Origin: CAVZVW01 sp963778845
GTDB lineage: Bacteria; Actinomycetota; Actinomycetes; Actinomycetales; Kineosporiaceae
Direction: 5' to 3'
Length of the DNA: 64,000 nt
NCBI GenBank assembly: GCA_963778845.1
Contig: CAVZVW010000010.1
Span: forward strand, 62,001 to 126,000
Shown here piece after piece: positions 51,462 through 61,876 of this stretch (within the stretch, counting starts at the first letter, position 1; every line of letters starts with the position of its first letter). The notes under the pieces are model-generated. The model worked only from the letters and a program-made list of their open reading frames with translations, had not been told where the DNA came from and searched no databases. The position numbers and the translations under genes were made by a program.

Positions 51462-54236
51462 ATGAGCGTGGCGACGAGCAGTGCCGGGGGCACCACCGGG
51501 GGAGGGCGCAGACTCGTCATCGTCGAGTCGCCGGCCAAGGCGCGCACGATCGCCGGCTACCTCGGCCCCGGCTACGACGTGGAGGCCAGCATCGGGCACA
51601 TCCGCGACCTGCCGCAGCCCAGCGAGCTGCCCGCGGACATGAAGAAGGGCCCCTTCGGCAAGTTCGCCGTCGACGTCGACAACGGCTTCGAGGCGTACTA
51701 CGTGGTCGACGCGGACAAGAAGAAGAAGGTCGCCGAGCTCAAGCGTGCGCTCAAGGACGCCGACGAGCTCTACCTCGCCACGGACGAGGACCGCGAGGGC
51801 GAGGCGATCGCGTGGCACCTGCTGCAGGTGCTCAAGCCCAACGGTGCCGGTGCGCCGCATGGTCTTCCACGAGATCACGCGTGAGGCGATCCAGCGGGCG
51901 CTGCAGCAGACCCGCGACCTGGACGACCGGCTGGTCGACGCGCAGGAGACCCGGCGCATCCTGGACCGGCTGTACGGCTACGAGGTCTCACCGGTGCTCT
52001 GGCGCAAGGTGCGGGCGGGGTTGTCCGCCGGCCGCGTGCAGTCGGTGGCCACGCGGCTGGTCGTGGAGCGGGAGCGCGAGCGCATGGCGTTCCGCTCGGC
52101 CTCCTACTGGGACGTGGTCGGCACGTTCGCCCCGCTCGGCGCGGCGCCCCAGGACTTCCCGGCAAAGCAGGAGTTCCCGGCGAGGCTGGTGAGCCTGGAC
52201 GGCGTGCGCGTGGCGACGGGGCGCGACTTCGACGACACCGGGCTGCTCGTCGGACCGGCCAGTGGTGCCCGCAGCAGGGCCACGCAGGTGCGCCACCTGG
52301 ACGAGACGGCCGCGACCGCGCTGGCGGCGGGCCTGCAGCAGGCGGCGGTCGCCGTCCGCAGCGTCGAGGAGAAGCCCTACACGCGACGTCCCGCTGCTCC
52401 CTTCACGACGTCGACACTGCAGCAGGAGGCCAGCCGCAAGCTGCGGTTCTCCTCCCGGCACACGATGCGGGTGGCGCAGGGCTTGTACGAGAACGGCTAC
52501 ATCACCTACATGCGCACCGACTCGACGGTGCTGTCCGCCGAGGCCGTCACCGCCGCCCGGCGGCAGGCGGCAGCAGCTCTACGGGCCGGAGTACGTGCCC
52601 GACCGGCCACGGGTGTACGCCAGCCGTGCCAAGAACGCGCAGGAGGCGCACGAGGCGATCCGCCCCTCGGGCGACGCCTTCCGGACCCCGGCCCAGGTGG
52701 CCGGTGAGCTGCGGGGCGACGAGTTCCGGCTGTACGAGCTGATCTGGAAGCGCACCGTCGCCTCGCAGATGGCCGACGCGCGCGGGTCCACCGCCAGCGT
52801 GCGCCTGGTGGCGACGGCGGCCGACGGTACGGTGTGCGAGCTCGCGGCTTCGGGCACCGTCATCACGTTCCGCGGGTTCCTCGCCGCCTACGAGGAGGGT
52901 CGCGACGAGGAGCGCAACAGCGCGGAGGACGGCGAGCGCCGTCTCCCGGAGCTCGCTGCCGGCGACCCGGTGGAGGCCCGAGAGATCCGCGCGGACGGGC
53001 ACGAGACGTCCCCGCCTCCGCGCTACACCGAGGCCAGCCTGGTGAAGGCGCTCGAGGACCGCGGCATCGGCCGGCCGTCGACATACGCGGCGACCATCAG
53101 CACGATCGTCGACCGCGGCTACGTGACGACCAAGGGGTCGGCGCTGATCCCTACGTGGCTGGCCTTCTCCGTGACCCGCCTGCTCGAGGAGCACTTCGGC
53201 CGGCTGGTCGACTACGACTTCACCGCCGAGATGGAGGAGGACCTCGACCGGATCGCCTCGGGTGAGGAGCAGCGCGCGCGCTGGCTATCGGGCTTCTACT
53301 TCGGCGGCGACGGGCATCACCAGGGCCTGAAGCCGCTGGTCGACGACCTCGGTGACATCGATGCGCGCGACATCAACTCCGTACCCATCGGGGAGGGGAT
53401 CGTGCTGCGTGTGGGTCGTTACGGCCCGTACCTGGAGGAGCCGGGCGTGGACGGCGCGGAGCCGCGGCGCGCGGCCGTGCCGGACGACGTGGCGCCCGAC
53501 GAGCTCAGTGTCGCCCTGGCCCGTGAGCTGCTCGAGACCCAGCCGGACGGTGACCGTCTGCTCGGCGTCGACCCCGACCACCGGGCGCGACGTCGTCGCC
53601 CGGTCGGGTCGCTTCGGCCCGTACGTGACCGAGGTGCTGGCCGACGGCGCGCCGAAGTCGGCCAAGCCCCGAACCGGCTCGTTGCTGAAGTCGATGCAGC
53701 TGCAGTCGGTCACGCTCGAGGACGCGCTGTTGCTGCTCTCGTTGCCACGGGTGGTCGGTGCCGACCCGAACACCGGTGAGGAGATCACAGCGCAGAACGG
53801 CCGCTACGGGCCGTACCTGAAGATGGGGAAGGACTCGCGGTCGCTGGCCACCGAGGAGCAGATCTTCGAGGTCACCCTCGAGGAGGCACTGGCGATCTAC
53901 GCCCAGCCCAAGGCCCGCGGCAGGCAGGCGGCCGCGGCACCGCTGCGCGAGCTCGGCGAGGACCCCGTGACGGGGCAGCCGGTCGTGGTCAGGGACGGTC
54001 GCTTCGGACCCTACGTGAGCGACGGCACGACGAACTCGACCCTGCGCAAGGGGGACGACGTCGCCACGGTCACCCTCGAGCGGGCCGCCGACCTGCTCGC
54101 CGAGAAGCGGGCCAAGGGACCGGCGCCGCGCGCGGGGCGCGGCGCGCCGAAGTCGGCGTCCTCGAGGTCGGCGGCCTCGAAGTCGTCGAAGGGGAAGGCC
54201 CCGGCCGCACGGACCACCACCCGTCGAGGGGCGTGA
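51462..54236 (+). pseudogene. topA: DNA topoisomerase I, interrupted by three frame breaks (probably sequencing errors)
   Basis: The reading runs through three frames but is otherwise complete (about 924 residues). Toprim: LVIVESPAKARTIAGYLGPG and LATDEDREGEAIAWHLLQ. Central region: MVFHEITREAIQRALQQTRD, VRAGLSAGRVQSVATRLVVE, active-site tyrosine in NGYITYMRTDSTVL, ARDRGIGRPSTYAA-like LEDRGIGRPSTYAATISTIV. C-terminal repeats SGRFGPYVTEVL, NGRYGPYLKMGKDSR, DGRFGPYVSDG are followed by a lysine-rich tail. Breaks: one extra A at 51840-51841, an indel in 52561-52585, one extra G near 53576. Because topA is essential, these are best read as sequence errors. GTG at 51468 has the better-spaced GAGAGG and may be the true start. 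Confidence 0.9.
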
Positions 54237-54357
54237 ACGGGCAGCCGTCGTGGGCAGGGGTCGTGTGCAGCGCTCGTGTGCGACGGGCAGGCGGGTTAGA
54301 TTTGTCACCCGGGTCGCGGCGCAGCGACCCGCACCGGTGGACGGGAACGCTGATCAC

Positions 54358-54711
54358 ATGGCCGGCTGGCTCGCGCGAGGGACGAGGGCGGGTGACCCCG
54401 CACGCTCGCTGGGCGGCGCGGGCCGCCTGATCGTGGGAGTCCTGGCGCGGCGTCGACCCGTCGTCGACCCGTTCGAGACTCTCGAGGTGCAGATGTCGCT
54501 GAGCCGTCTGGACCGCGAGATCGAGACGCTGCGCCGCAGCGGCGACCGCTTCGCCGCCGCGCACCACCTGCGGGCGGCGGTGATCGCTTATGACGACCTC
54601 CTGGCACAGGCGTGCCGCCTGGCCGGGGTGGTCGGGCCCGTCCCCGTGAGGTCCGCGCTGCACCGGCTGGCTGCCGAGGCGGAGCTGCACGCGCGCGGCT
54701 GGGACTGGTGA
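54358..54711 (+). CDS. Hypothetical actinobacterial protein (117 aa)
   Basis: A small protein between topA and the MFS-tmk gene. Mostly helical: DPFETLEVQMSLSRLDREIE and LRRSGDRFAAAHHLRAAVIA, then YDDLLAQACRLAGV, ending in ARGWDW. No membrane segment, no signal peptide, no known family recognised. ATG start; the N-terminal 35 residues are Arg/Gly-rich. Codon use is like its neighbours, which supports a real gene. Confidence 0.55.
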   Translation: MAGWLARGTRAGDPARSLGGAGRLIVGVLARRRPVVDPFETLEVQMSLSRLDREIETLRRSGDRFAAAHHLRAAVIAYDDLLAQACRLAGVVGPVPVRSALHRLAAEAELHARGWDW

Positions 54712-54789
54712 CCCCGCCCGGACGGCCGCAGCGCCTGTCGGGCTCACGTTCCCGCGGTGCCTGTCGGGTCCGCCGTTAGGCTGTCGAGA

Positions 54790-57144
54790 GTGGCACCGCT
54801 GTCCCCCCGCTCGGCGTCCGCCCCTGGGCGCGCTGCGGCGTCCGCCCGCCCGCTCGACCCGGCACCCGACCACGACGTGCGCGCCGTCCTGCGGATCACG
54901 TCGTTCCGGCGGCTGTGGCTGGCGCTCGGGTTCTCCAGCTTCGGGGACTGGCTCGGCCTGCTCGCGACGGCGGCCATGGCGAAGAGCCTGGCGGGCGACT
55001 CCTACACCGCGGCCAACTACGCCGTGGCCGGCGTCTTCATCCTTCGCCTAGCCCCCGCGGTGCTGCTCGGCCCTCTGGCGGGGGCGCTCGCCGACCGTCT
55101 CGACCGCCGTCTGACCCTCGTGGTCGGAGACCTGCTGCGCTTCGTCCTGTTCGCCTCGATCCCCTTCGTGGGCACGCTGCAGTGGCTCTACGTGGCGACC
55201 GTGCTCATCGAGAGCGTCGCGCTGTTCTGGATGCCGGCCAAGGACGCCACCGTGCCGAACCTGGTGCCGCGCAACCGCCTCGAGGCGGCCAACCAGATCA
55301 GCCTGGTGACCACGTACGGGGCCGCCCCGGTAGCCGCCGCGGTCTTCTCCGGCCTGTCGTTGCTGAACGGGATCCTCGACAACTTCCTCCAGGTGCTGCG
55401 GACCAACCCCATCAACCTCGCGCTGTACGTCAACGCGGTGACCTTCCTGGTCTCGGCGCTGACCATCGCCACGCTGGCGATCCCCCGGCGCTCGTCTGCG
55501 GCCGCCCACTCGACGGTGTCGGTCACCCGGTCGATCATCGACGGCTGGCGTTTCGTGGCGACGACGCCGGTCGTGCGGGGCCTCGTCCTGGGGATGCTGG
55601 GGGCTTTCGGTGCGGCCGGCTTCGTCGTCGGGCTGGCGGCGACCTTCGTGGGCGACCTCGGTGGCGGCTCGCCCGCCTTCGGCGTGCTCTTCGGAGCAGT
55701 GTTCGTCGGGCTGGCGGCGGGGATGTGGTCCGGGCCACGACTGCTGGCCGACCTGTCCCGGCGCCGCATGTTCGGGCTCGCGCTCGCCTGCGCCGGGTTC
55801 TGCCTCATCGCGCTCTCCCTCGTCCCCAACATCGTCATGGCCACCCTGTTCGCCGTCGCGCTCGGGGCCTGTGGCGGGGTCGCCTGGGTGACCGGCTACA
55901 CCCTTCTCGGCCTCGAGGTGGACGACGAGGTGCGCGGGCGCACGTTCGGCTTCCTCCAGTCGGCGGCGCGCGTGGTGCTGGTGCTCGTGCTCGCCGCCGG
56001 GCCGACGCTGGCGGCCCTGATCGGGCCGCACCGGTTGCACTTCACGCACAACTTCGCGCTGTCCTACAACGGCGCCGCCTTCGTGTTCCTGATCGCCGGG
56101 CTCCTGGCGATCACGATGGGGGTCACCTCCTACCGGCAGATGGACGACAGGCGAGGCATCCCCCTGCGCGACGACGTGGTGGCGGCGTGGCGGTCTCGCG
56201 GCGGACGAGCCCGCGGCGACCGCACCCGCCCAGGGCTCGCCGGCCCCTTCCCCGGCGTGTTCATCGCCTTCGAGGGCGGGGACGGGTGCGGCAAGTCCAC
56301 GCAGGCCGGGCTGCTCGCCGAATGGCTTCGCGACGAGCTGGACCACGACGTGCTGCTGACGAGGGAGCCTGGGGCCACGCCCGTCGGCGCGACGCTGCGG
56401 GAGGTGCTTCTCGGCCACGGCAACGACCTGGGGGCGCGCGCTGAGGCGCTGCTGTTCGCGGCCGACCGCGCACACCACGTGGCTGCCCGGATCGTGCCTG
56501 CGCTGCAGGCCGGAACCGTGGTGGTGACGGACCGGTTCCTCGACTCCTCGATCGCCTACCAGGGTGCAGGCCGCGAGCTGAAGGCCGACGACGTCGCCCG
56601 GCTGTCCCACTGGGCCACCGACGGGCTGGTCCCGGACCTCACCGTGCTGCTGGACCTACCGGCCCAGGCCGCCGCACTGCGCCGCGAGACCGACTCGTCG
56701 CGAGGGGGCGACGATCGCATGGAGTCGCTCCCGTTGGACTTCCATGCTCGCGTCCGGGAGCGCTTCCTCGACCTGGCCCACCGGGAGCCGCAGCGTTACC
56801 TGGTGCTCGACGCGACCCGCGACGCCGACGCGATCCAGGCCGACGTGCGTGACCGCGTGCGACTGCTGGTGCCCCTCTCGCCGAACCGGCGCCAGGAGCT
56901 GCGCGACCGTCTTGCTGCCGAGGAGCAACGGCGCCGGTTGCGGGCCGAGGCCGAGGTGGAGGTGCTGCGCATGGACTCCGCCCTGCGGGCGGCTGTCGCC
57001 GCCCGGCAGCCCCCGACCCGTGAGACGAGGCCGGCCGCAGCGGCCGAGGCGTCGCAACCCATGGGCGGAGGCGGGTCTGCGCCCGCCACCCTGGCCGACG
57101 AGCTGTTCGACCAGTTCGGCCAGACCGACGCCGAGCAACCGTGA
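54790..57144 (+). CDS. tmk: Fusion of an MFS-type membrane protein with thymidylate kinase
   Basis: A 784-residue two-domain protein. Residues 1-470: twelve membrane helices of an MFS transporter-like module (FRRLWLALGFSSFGDWLGLL, PAVLLGPLAGALADRLDRR, YTLLGLEVDDEVRGRTFGF). Residues about 490-700: thymidylate kinase with P-loop FEGGDGCGKSTQAGL, LLTREPGATPVG, VVVTDRFLDSSIAYQGAGRE and LLDLPAQAAALRR. A charged coiled region follows. TMP kinase makes dTDP and is essential. The fusion is known in streptomycetes and other actinobacteria. GTG at 54790 chosen; 54757 is an alternative. Coupled to holB (GTGA). Confidence 0.88.
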   Translation: MAPLSPRSASAPGRAAASARPLDPAPDHDVRAVLRITSFRRLWLALGFSSFGDWLGLLATAAMAKSLAGDSYTAANYAVAGVFILRLAPAVLLGPLAGALADRLDRRLTLVVGDLLRFVLFASIPFVGTLQWLYVATVLIESVALFWMPAKDATVPNLVPRNRLEAANQISLVTTYGAAPVAAAVFSGLSLLNGILDNFLQVLRTNPINLALYVNAVTFLVSALTIATLAIPRRSSAAAHSTVSVTRSIIDGWRFVATTPVVRGLVLGMLGAFGAAGFVVGLAATFVGDLGGGSPAFGVLFGAVFVGLAAGMWSGPRLLADLSRRRMFGLALACAGFCLIALSLVPNIVMATLFAVALGACGGVAWVTGYTLLGLEVDDEVRGRTFGFLQSAARVVLVLVLAAGPTLAALIGPHRLHFTHNFALSYNGAAFVFLIAGLLAITMGVTSYRQMDDRRGIPLRDDVVAAWRSRGGRARGDRTRPGLAGPFPGVFIAFEGGDGCGKSTQAGLLAEWLRDELDHDVLLTREPGATPVGATLREVLLGHGNDLGARAEALLFAADRAHHVAARIVPALQAGTVVVTDRFLDSSIAYQGAGRELKADDVARLSHWATDGLVPDLTVLLDLPAQAAALRRETDSSRGGDDRMESLPLDFHARVRERFLDLAHREPQRYLVLDATRDADAIQADVRDRVRLLVPLSPNRRQELRDRLAAEEQRRRLRAEAEVEVLRMDSALRAAVAARQPPTRETRPAAAAEASQPMGGGGSAPATLADELFDQFGQTDAEQP

Positions 57145-58332
57145 ACGACCCGGGGTGGGCGCCGTCCGGCGTCTGGGTGGACGTCGTGGGTCAGCCCGAT
57201 GTGGTCGCGGTGCTCGCCCGCGCGGCGCACGCGGCGGCGCTGGGTCGCAGCGGGAGCGGCGGGGCGGAGGGCATGACGCACGCCTGGCTGCTCACCGGGC
57301 CACCAGGGTCGGGACGCTCCGTCGCGGCGCGCGCATTCGCCGCAGCTCTGCAGTGTGCCGACGGTGGGTGCGGGCACTGCCACGAGTGCCGCACGTCGCT
57401 GTCCGGGGCGCACGCCGATGTCACGGTGGTGGCGACCGAGCACGTCGTGCTGCGTGTGGAGGACGTGCGGCCCCTGATCCAGGTGGCGCAGCAGCGACCG
57501 GCCCGCGGACGGTGGCGCGTCGTGATCGTCGAGGACGCCGACCGCCTCAACGACACGTCCGGCAACCTGTTGCTCAAGGCCCTCGAGGAGCCGCCTCCGC
57601 GCACGGTGTGGCTGCTCTGCGCGCCGAGCCAGGAGGACGTCCTGGTGACGATCCGGTCGCGGTGCAGGCATGTGGGGCTGCGGATCGCCGCCGGCGTCGG
57701 CAGTCGCGGAGCTGCTCGTGCGCCGCGACGGCGTCGACCCCGCGGTCGCCGCGTTCGCGGCACGAGCCGCTCAGAGCCACATCGGCCTCGCCCGTCGCCT
57801 CGCGACCGACGAGGGGGCGCGGATCAGGCGCCGGGAGGTGCTCCGCCTGCCTGAGCAGCTCACCAGTGTCGGGGCGGGGGTGCTGGCGGCCGGCCAGCTC
57901 GTCGACGTCGCAGCGGAGGAGTCGAAGGCGACGTCCACCGAGCGCGACGCCACGGAACGGGCCGCACTGCTGCACTCCCTGGGTGCGGAGGGGATGGCGA
58001 CGCTGCCCCCAGCGGTGCGGGCCCAGGTCCGCCAGCTGGAGGAGAACCAGAAGCGGCGCGCGACGCGGGCGCAGCGCGACGTCCTCGACAGGGCGATGGT
58101 GGACCTGCTCTCGCTGTACCGCGACGTCCTCGCCGTCCAGCTGGGGGCCTCGGTGGGGTTGGTCAACGCCGAGATGCGCACCGAGGTGGAGCGCATGGCC
58201 CGCCAGTGCACGGCGGAGCGCACGTTGCGGCGCATGGACGCCATCGGGGAGGCCCGCGAGCGGGTCGGGGCCAACGTGGCGCCGCTCATCGCCGTCGAGG
58301 CCCTCATGGTCGGTCTCCTGGCCACCGGGTGA
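57141..58332 (+). pseudogene. holB: DNA polymerase III delta' subunit, with one frame break
   Basis: The first frame gives VWVDVVGQPDVVAVLARAAH, P-loop AWLLTGPPGSGRSVAARAFA (arginine in place of the Walker lysine, normal for delta'), zinc cluster CADGGCGHCHECRTSL, VVIVEDADRLNDTSGNLLLK, and ALEEPPPRTVWLLCAPS. The rest (SAVAELLVRRDGVDPAVAAF and onward to ALMVGLLATG) is in another frame; removing one T near 57685 joins them as a protein of about 396 residues. Clamp-loader subunit; essential, so the break is almost certainly a sequencing or assembly error. Follows tmk, as in actinobacteria and enterobacteria. Confidence 0.88.
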
Positions 58333-58392
58333 ACGGCAGGGGCGCGAGCACCCGCCCAGGTTGCTCTCAGCGTGCCGGGTTAGCCTGCGTCG

Positions 58393-60003
58393 GTGCAGCG
58401 TGACGGCCGCCGGGATCGGCGTAGGCGGGTGGCGGCCGCCGTGGCCACGATGGTCCCCTGGCTGGCGGCGCTGCTCGTGGCCGGGTGCGTGTCGTCGCCG
58501 TCGGGTGCGGGCGACCCGCTGCCGAAGTCGGTCCCGTCGCCGAAGACGGTCCCCGCCGGGCGCACCGACCCGGCCACCGATCCCTCGCTGAGCCGCTTCT
58601 ACGGGCAGAGGCTCGACTGGCGGGACTGCCAGGACAAGCTCCAGTGCGCCCGGCTGACCGTCCCGCAGGACTGGTCGACGCCGAGCGGGGCGACGATCGG
58701 CATCGCCGTCTACCGGGCGCGAGGCAGCGGGCAGCGGCTGGGGTCGCTCGTCTTCAACCCGGGTGGCCCCGGCGTCGCCGTGGAGCAGTACATCGCCAAC
58801 GCCTCTGCCGCGATCGGTAAGTCGCTGTTGCAGCACTTCGACTTCGTCGGGTTCGACCCGCGCGGGGTCGGCGGGTCGGAGCAGATCCACTGCCTCGACG
58901 ACAAGGCGATGGATGCGTTCCTCGCCGAGGACGCGACGCCGGACAACCCCGCCGAGGTCAGTGCTGCGATCTCGCAGCAGCAGTCGTTCGCGGCCGCCTG
59001 TCAGACAGGTGCCGGAGCGCTTTTCACGCATGTGGACACGCTCAGTGTGGTCAAGGACATGGATGTGCTGCGGCAGGCTCTGCACGACGACGTCCTCACC
59101 TACTACGGCGCCTCGTACGGCACCTTCATCGGCGCCTGGTACGCCCAGACGTTCCCGTGGCGGGTGGGCCGGATGTTCCTGGACGGCGCCGTCGACCCCT
59201 CGCTGACGTCGCAGCAGTACATCGAGGGGCAGGCCCAAGGCTTCGACCGCATGCTGCGGGCATACATCAGCGACTGCCAGGGCGAGCCGGCCTGCCCCCT
59301 GCGCGGCACTCTCGACCAGGGTCTGGCCCAGCTGGGCCGGATGATCGACGCGACCGACACCCGGCCCCTGCACACCAGGGGCCGGCCCCTCACGCAGAGC
59401 CTCATGCTCACCGGGATCACGATGGGCATGTACGACCAGACGCTCTGGCCGCTGCTGACCGTGGGGCTGACCGAGGCGCTGTCAGGGGAGGGCACCACCC
59501 TGCTCAGGCTCGCCGACATCTACCTCGAGCGGGACAAGGACGGCCACTACGGCGGGGTGTTCTCCTCCTACCAACCCATCTACTGCCTCGACCACGCCGA
59601 GACCCGACCGCTGTCGGCGATCGAGGCGGACGCCGAGTCCCTGACCGTCAGGTACCCGCCCCTGGGGGCGGTCGCGGGCTGGAGCGGCCTCGGGTGCGCG
59701 GTCTGGCCCGTGAAGGCGGTGCTCAGCCCGCAGCGGCTCACGGCCGAGGGCGCTGCCCCCATCCTGGTCGCCGGCACGGTCGGCGACCCGGCCACGCCTT
59801 ACGCGTGGGCCCAGGCACTGGCCTCGCAGCTGTCGTCGGGCCACCTGCTGACGTGGGAGAGCGAGGGCCACACCGCCTTCCGGCGAGGCAGCGTCTGCAT
59901 CGACGACGCGGTGAACGCCTACCTGGTCAGCGGCACCCTTCCGGCCGAGGGGACGCGCTGCCCGGCGTCGGGTTCCCAGCCGCAGCCTCAGCCTCAGGCG
60001 TGA
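58393..60003 (+). CDS. TAP-like alpha/beta hydrolase lipoprotein (tripeptidyl aminopeptidase type)
   Basis: A 536-residue exported hydrolase. N-terminus is twin-arginine-like (RDGRRDRRRRVAAAVAT) with a lipobox LLVAGC. Motifs: oxyanion FNPGGPGVAVEQY, FDFVGFDPRGVGGSE, nucleophile YYGASYGTFIGAWYA, late acid VGDPATPYAWA and histidine SEGHTAF, and the C-terminal TAP-like domain. Six or more cysteines (RDCQDKLQCAR, CQGEPACPL) suggest disulfides. Relatives in streptomycetes (SlpD/E, tripeptidyl aminopeptidases) cleave peptides outside the cell. The same gene often follows holB in actinobacteria. Confidence 0.85.
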   Translation: MQRDGRRDRRRRVAAAVATMVPWLAALLVAGCVSSPSGAGDPLPKSVPSPKTVPAGRTDPATDPSLSRFYGQRLDWRDCQDKLQCARLTVPQDWSTPSGATIGIAVYRARGSGQRLGSLVFNPGGPGVAVEQYIANASAAIGKSLLQHFDFVGFDPRGVGGSEQIHCLDDKAMDAFLAEDATPDNPAEVSAAISQQQSFAAACQTGAGALFTHVDTLSVVKDMDVLRQALHDDVLTYYGASYGTFIGAWYAQTFPWRVGRMFLDGAVDPSLTSQQYIEGQAQGFDRMLRAYISDCQGEPACPLRGTLDQGLAQLGRMIDATDTRPLHTRGRPLTQSLMLTGITMGMYDQTLWPLLTVGLTEALSGEGTTLLRLADIYLERDKDGHYGGVFSSYQPIYCLDHAETRPLSAIEADAESLTVRYPPLGAVAGWSGLGCAVWPVKAVLSPQRLTAEGAAPILVAGTVGDPATPYAWAQALASQLSSGHLLTWESEGHTAFRRGSVCIDDAVNAYLVSGTLPAEGTRCPASGSQPQPQPQA

Positions 60004-60096
60004 CCGCCGGCCCCGTCGTGCGGTCGCGCGCTGCCCGGCCTCGGCGGTCACCGTCGGGCCCGTATACTCGGTGGCCGTGCCCGCTCGGCGGGCGAC

Positions 60097-60170
60097 GCCG
60101 CCTTAGCTCAGTCGGACAGAGCGACGCACTCGTAATGCGTAGGTCGTGGGTTCGATTCCCACAGGCGGCT
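60097..60170 (+). tRNA. tRNA-Thr (anticodon CGT)
   Basis: A complete cloverleaf: acceptor GCCGCCT/AGGCGGC, D stem GCTC/GAGC, anticodon stem ACGCA/TGCGT with loop CTCGTAA (CGT, reads ACG), T stem GTGGG/CCCAC with TTCGATT. The 3' CCA is not encoded. The 3' half is repeated at 62255-62299, so the gene is a probable integration site. Confidence 0.95.
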
Positions 60171-60378
60171 CCGACAAAACCGCAGGTCAGCGGCATGATC
60201 GCATCGGATCAAGTGATCTTGCGGATGCGAACGTGGGACACGGGAGTGCGTAGGTTCGGGATACCGAGCCGAGCGGGCACCGGGGACTGGCGAGGGTCTG
60301 TGCGGTCCGGTTCGGTGACCCGGCGTGCCGGCCGGTCGTGCTAGATGACGTTGCAGTCTGTGCGCGTGACGGCATATC

Positions 60379-61222
60379 TTGGCCCGCCGCGACCCGGAGA
60401 CGGTCGCTGAGCGATTGCGGGCGTCCGGTCTTGCGGGGTGGGCGGACGAACTTGGCGCGTTGGCGCGGCGGAGCATTCGCCTTCACCCGGACCTGGTGGA
60501 TGAGGACTCGATCCGGGTCGGGGGATCGAAGCCTTGGGGCCGGCCCGATCGACGGCGGAGACCCCTTGGCCGCTCGATGAGGACGTGCACTTCGGTTCGT
60601 GGCGCAGGTCGACCGCCCAAGCTGGGACGGCAGGTCGGCGCGTCCGGCTTCCACCGGGCGGGCTCTGTCGTTCTTCGATGACAGTTCACCGGATCGGGTG
60701 GGGTATGGATCCCGCCGACGCAGGCTGTTGGGCCGTCCACTACGCCCCGCCCGGACAGGCGTTGCTGCGCAGGGACTTCCCACCGGACCTGTCGCCTCAG
60801 GCCCGCCATGGCGCCGTGGCGATCCGCATGAGCGAAGAATGGACCTTCCCGCCCGCAGAGCCGGCGCTCCTGGCCCGAATGGGCTTCACCGTCCCCGGCC
60901 CTCTCTGGAGCGCCTACGTCGACATCGACACGGCCTACCCCGGCACCGTGCACCGGCTCCTAGGTCACCCCGATCCGATCCAGGGCGACATGCAGCAGGA
61001 GTGCCAGTTCGCCAGCCACGGTCTACGGCCCGGAGAGTCTGGTGATCCAGACGCGGAGCTGTTGGGTGGGGCGTGGACTGGCGGCTTCTCCTGCAGGTCG
61101 ACTCCCAGGACGCGGTGGGGATGATGTGGGGCGACGTTGGCCGCATCTACTTCTGGATCACCGAGGACGCCCTCGCGGCCGCCGACTGGCAAGACTGCTG
61201 GCTCATCCTCCAGTGCAGCTGA
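60379..61222 (+). pseudogene. DUF1963 (YwqG-like) protein gene, broken in several places
   Basis: From a TTG at 60379 (LARRDPETVAERLRASGLAG) the protein can be followed through several frames: DSIRVGGSK, then ETPWPLDEDVHFG, AQVDRPSW, LSFFDDSSPDRVGYG, DPADAGCWAVHYAPPGQ, MQQECQFASHG, LLQVDSQDAVGMMWGDVGRI and ITEDALAAADWQDCWLILQC before a stop at 61220-61222. GG.PD.P...PWP, FFDDS and the terminal MMWGD.G...FWI.. are the DUF1963 pattern. At least four frame changes make this a decayed gene, though some may be sequence errors. It lies directly after the tRNA-Thr, in the putative mobile segment. Confidence 0.65.
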
Positions 61223-61261
61223 TCACCCGGACCAGGATGTGAGATTGTATTGGATAAATGG

Positions 61262-61297
61262 TTGACGTCGCTCGCTAATAGAGCGATAGTTGATAGG
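61262..61297 (+). promoter_or_regulatory. Promoter and putative operator for a leaderless, autoregulated gene
   Basis: TTGACG (61262-61267) and GATAGT (61285-61290) are spaced by 17 bases. The expected start of transcription falls at or very near the GTG at 61297, so the message would be leaderless. An inverted repeat TCGCTC-N7-GAGCGA (61268-61286) occupies the spacer and would block RNA polymerase if bound by the winged-helix protein encoded downstream. The region is markedly AT-richer than its surroundings. Confidence 0.6.
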
Positions 61298-61876
61298 TGA
61301 GAACTGCTGCGTCCCCGTTGGTACCGGTGTTCCGGTCGCGCCTGCAGGGAGAGGTGCTGACGCTGCTGATGGGTGAGCCGGCTCGGGAGTGGACGATCGA
61401 GCAGCTGGCCACGACCACGGGTCAGCCCTACCAGACGGTGGCCAGTGAGGTGCGCCGCCTGGATCAGGGTGACCTGCTGGTCACACGGTCGATCGGACGT
61501 TCGAAGCTGGTTCGGGCGAATGAGTCCAGTCCCTACTTCGGTCCGTTGTCGCAGCTGGTGCTGATGTCGTTCGGGCCGCCGCTGGTGGTCGCCGAAGAGT
61601 TCGCGGCCCTGCCCGGCATGGTCCAGGTCCTCATCTTCGGGTCCTGGGCTGCCCGCTACGCCGGCGAGCCCGGCCCGCCCCCCGCGACGTCGACGTCCTG
61701 GTGATCGGGACCCCGAACCGCGACGCCGCCTTCGAGGCCGCCCGCCGGGCGCAGAGCCGGTTGGGCCGCGAGGTCAATGTGACGTCCGCAGCCAGGACCA
61801 GTGGGACAACGACTCCGACGGCTTCACCCGTCAGGTCCGTTCCTCCCCCCAGGTCGTTGTCGCCACCACCGACTGA
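61297..61876 (+). pseudogene. Winged-helix DNA-binding protein fused to a minimal nucleotidyltransferase, two frame breaks
   Basis: The first 120 residues are a winged-helix domain (PVFRSRLQGEVLTLLMGEPA, IEQLATTTGQPYQTVASEVR, LVTRSIGRSKLVRANESSPY) followed by the nucleotidyltransferase start VLIFGSWAARYAGE. The active-site pair continues in another frame as RDVDVLVIGTPNRDAAFEAA, giving the GSW...DVD motif of MNT-type enzymes. A second break near 61781-61786 leads to QDQWDNDSDGFTRQV and a stop at 61876. First break is at a C-run (61678-61683). MNT/winged-helix proteins are often antitoxins paired with HEPN toxins; no intact HEPN gene was found downstream (61877-62254 holds nothing recognisable). 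Confidence 0.65.

Noticed and set aside
51840..53580. Programmed frameshifting in topA
   Set aside because: Three unrelated sites with no shared slippery heptamer; similar one-base breaks in holB, merR and others favour sequence errors.
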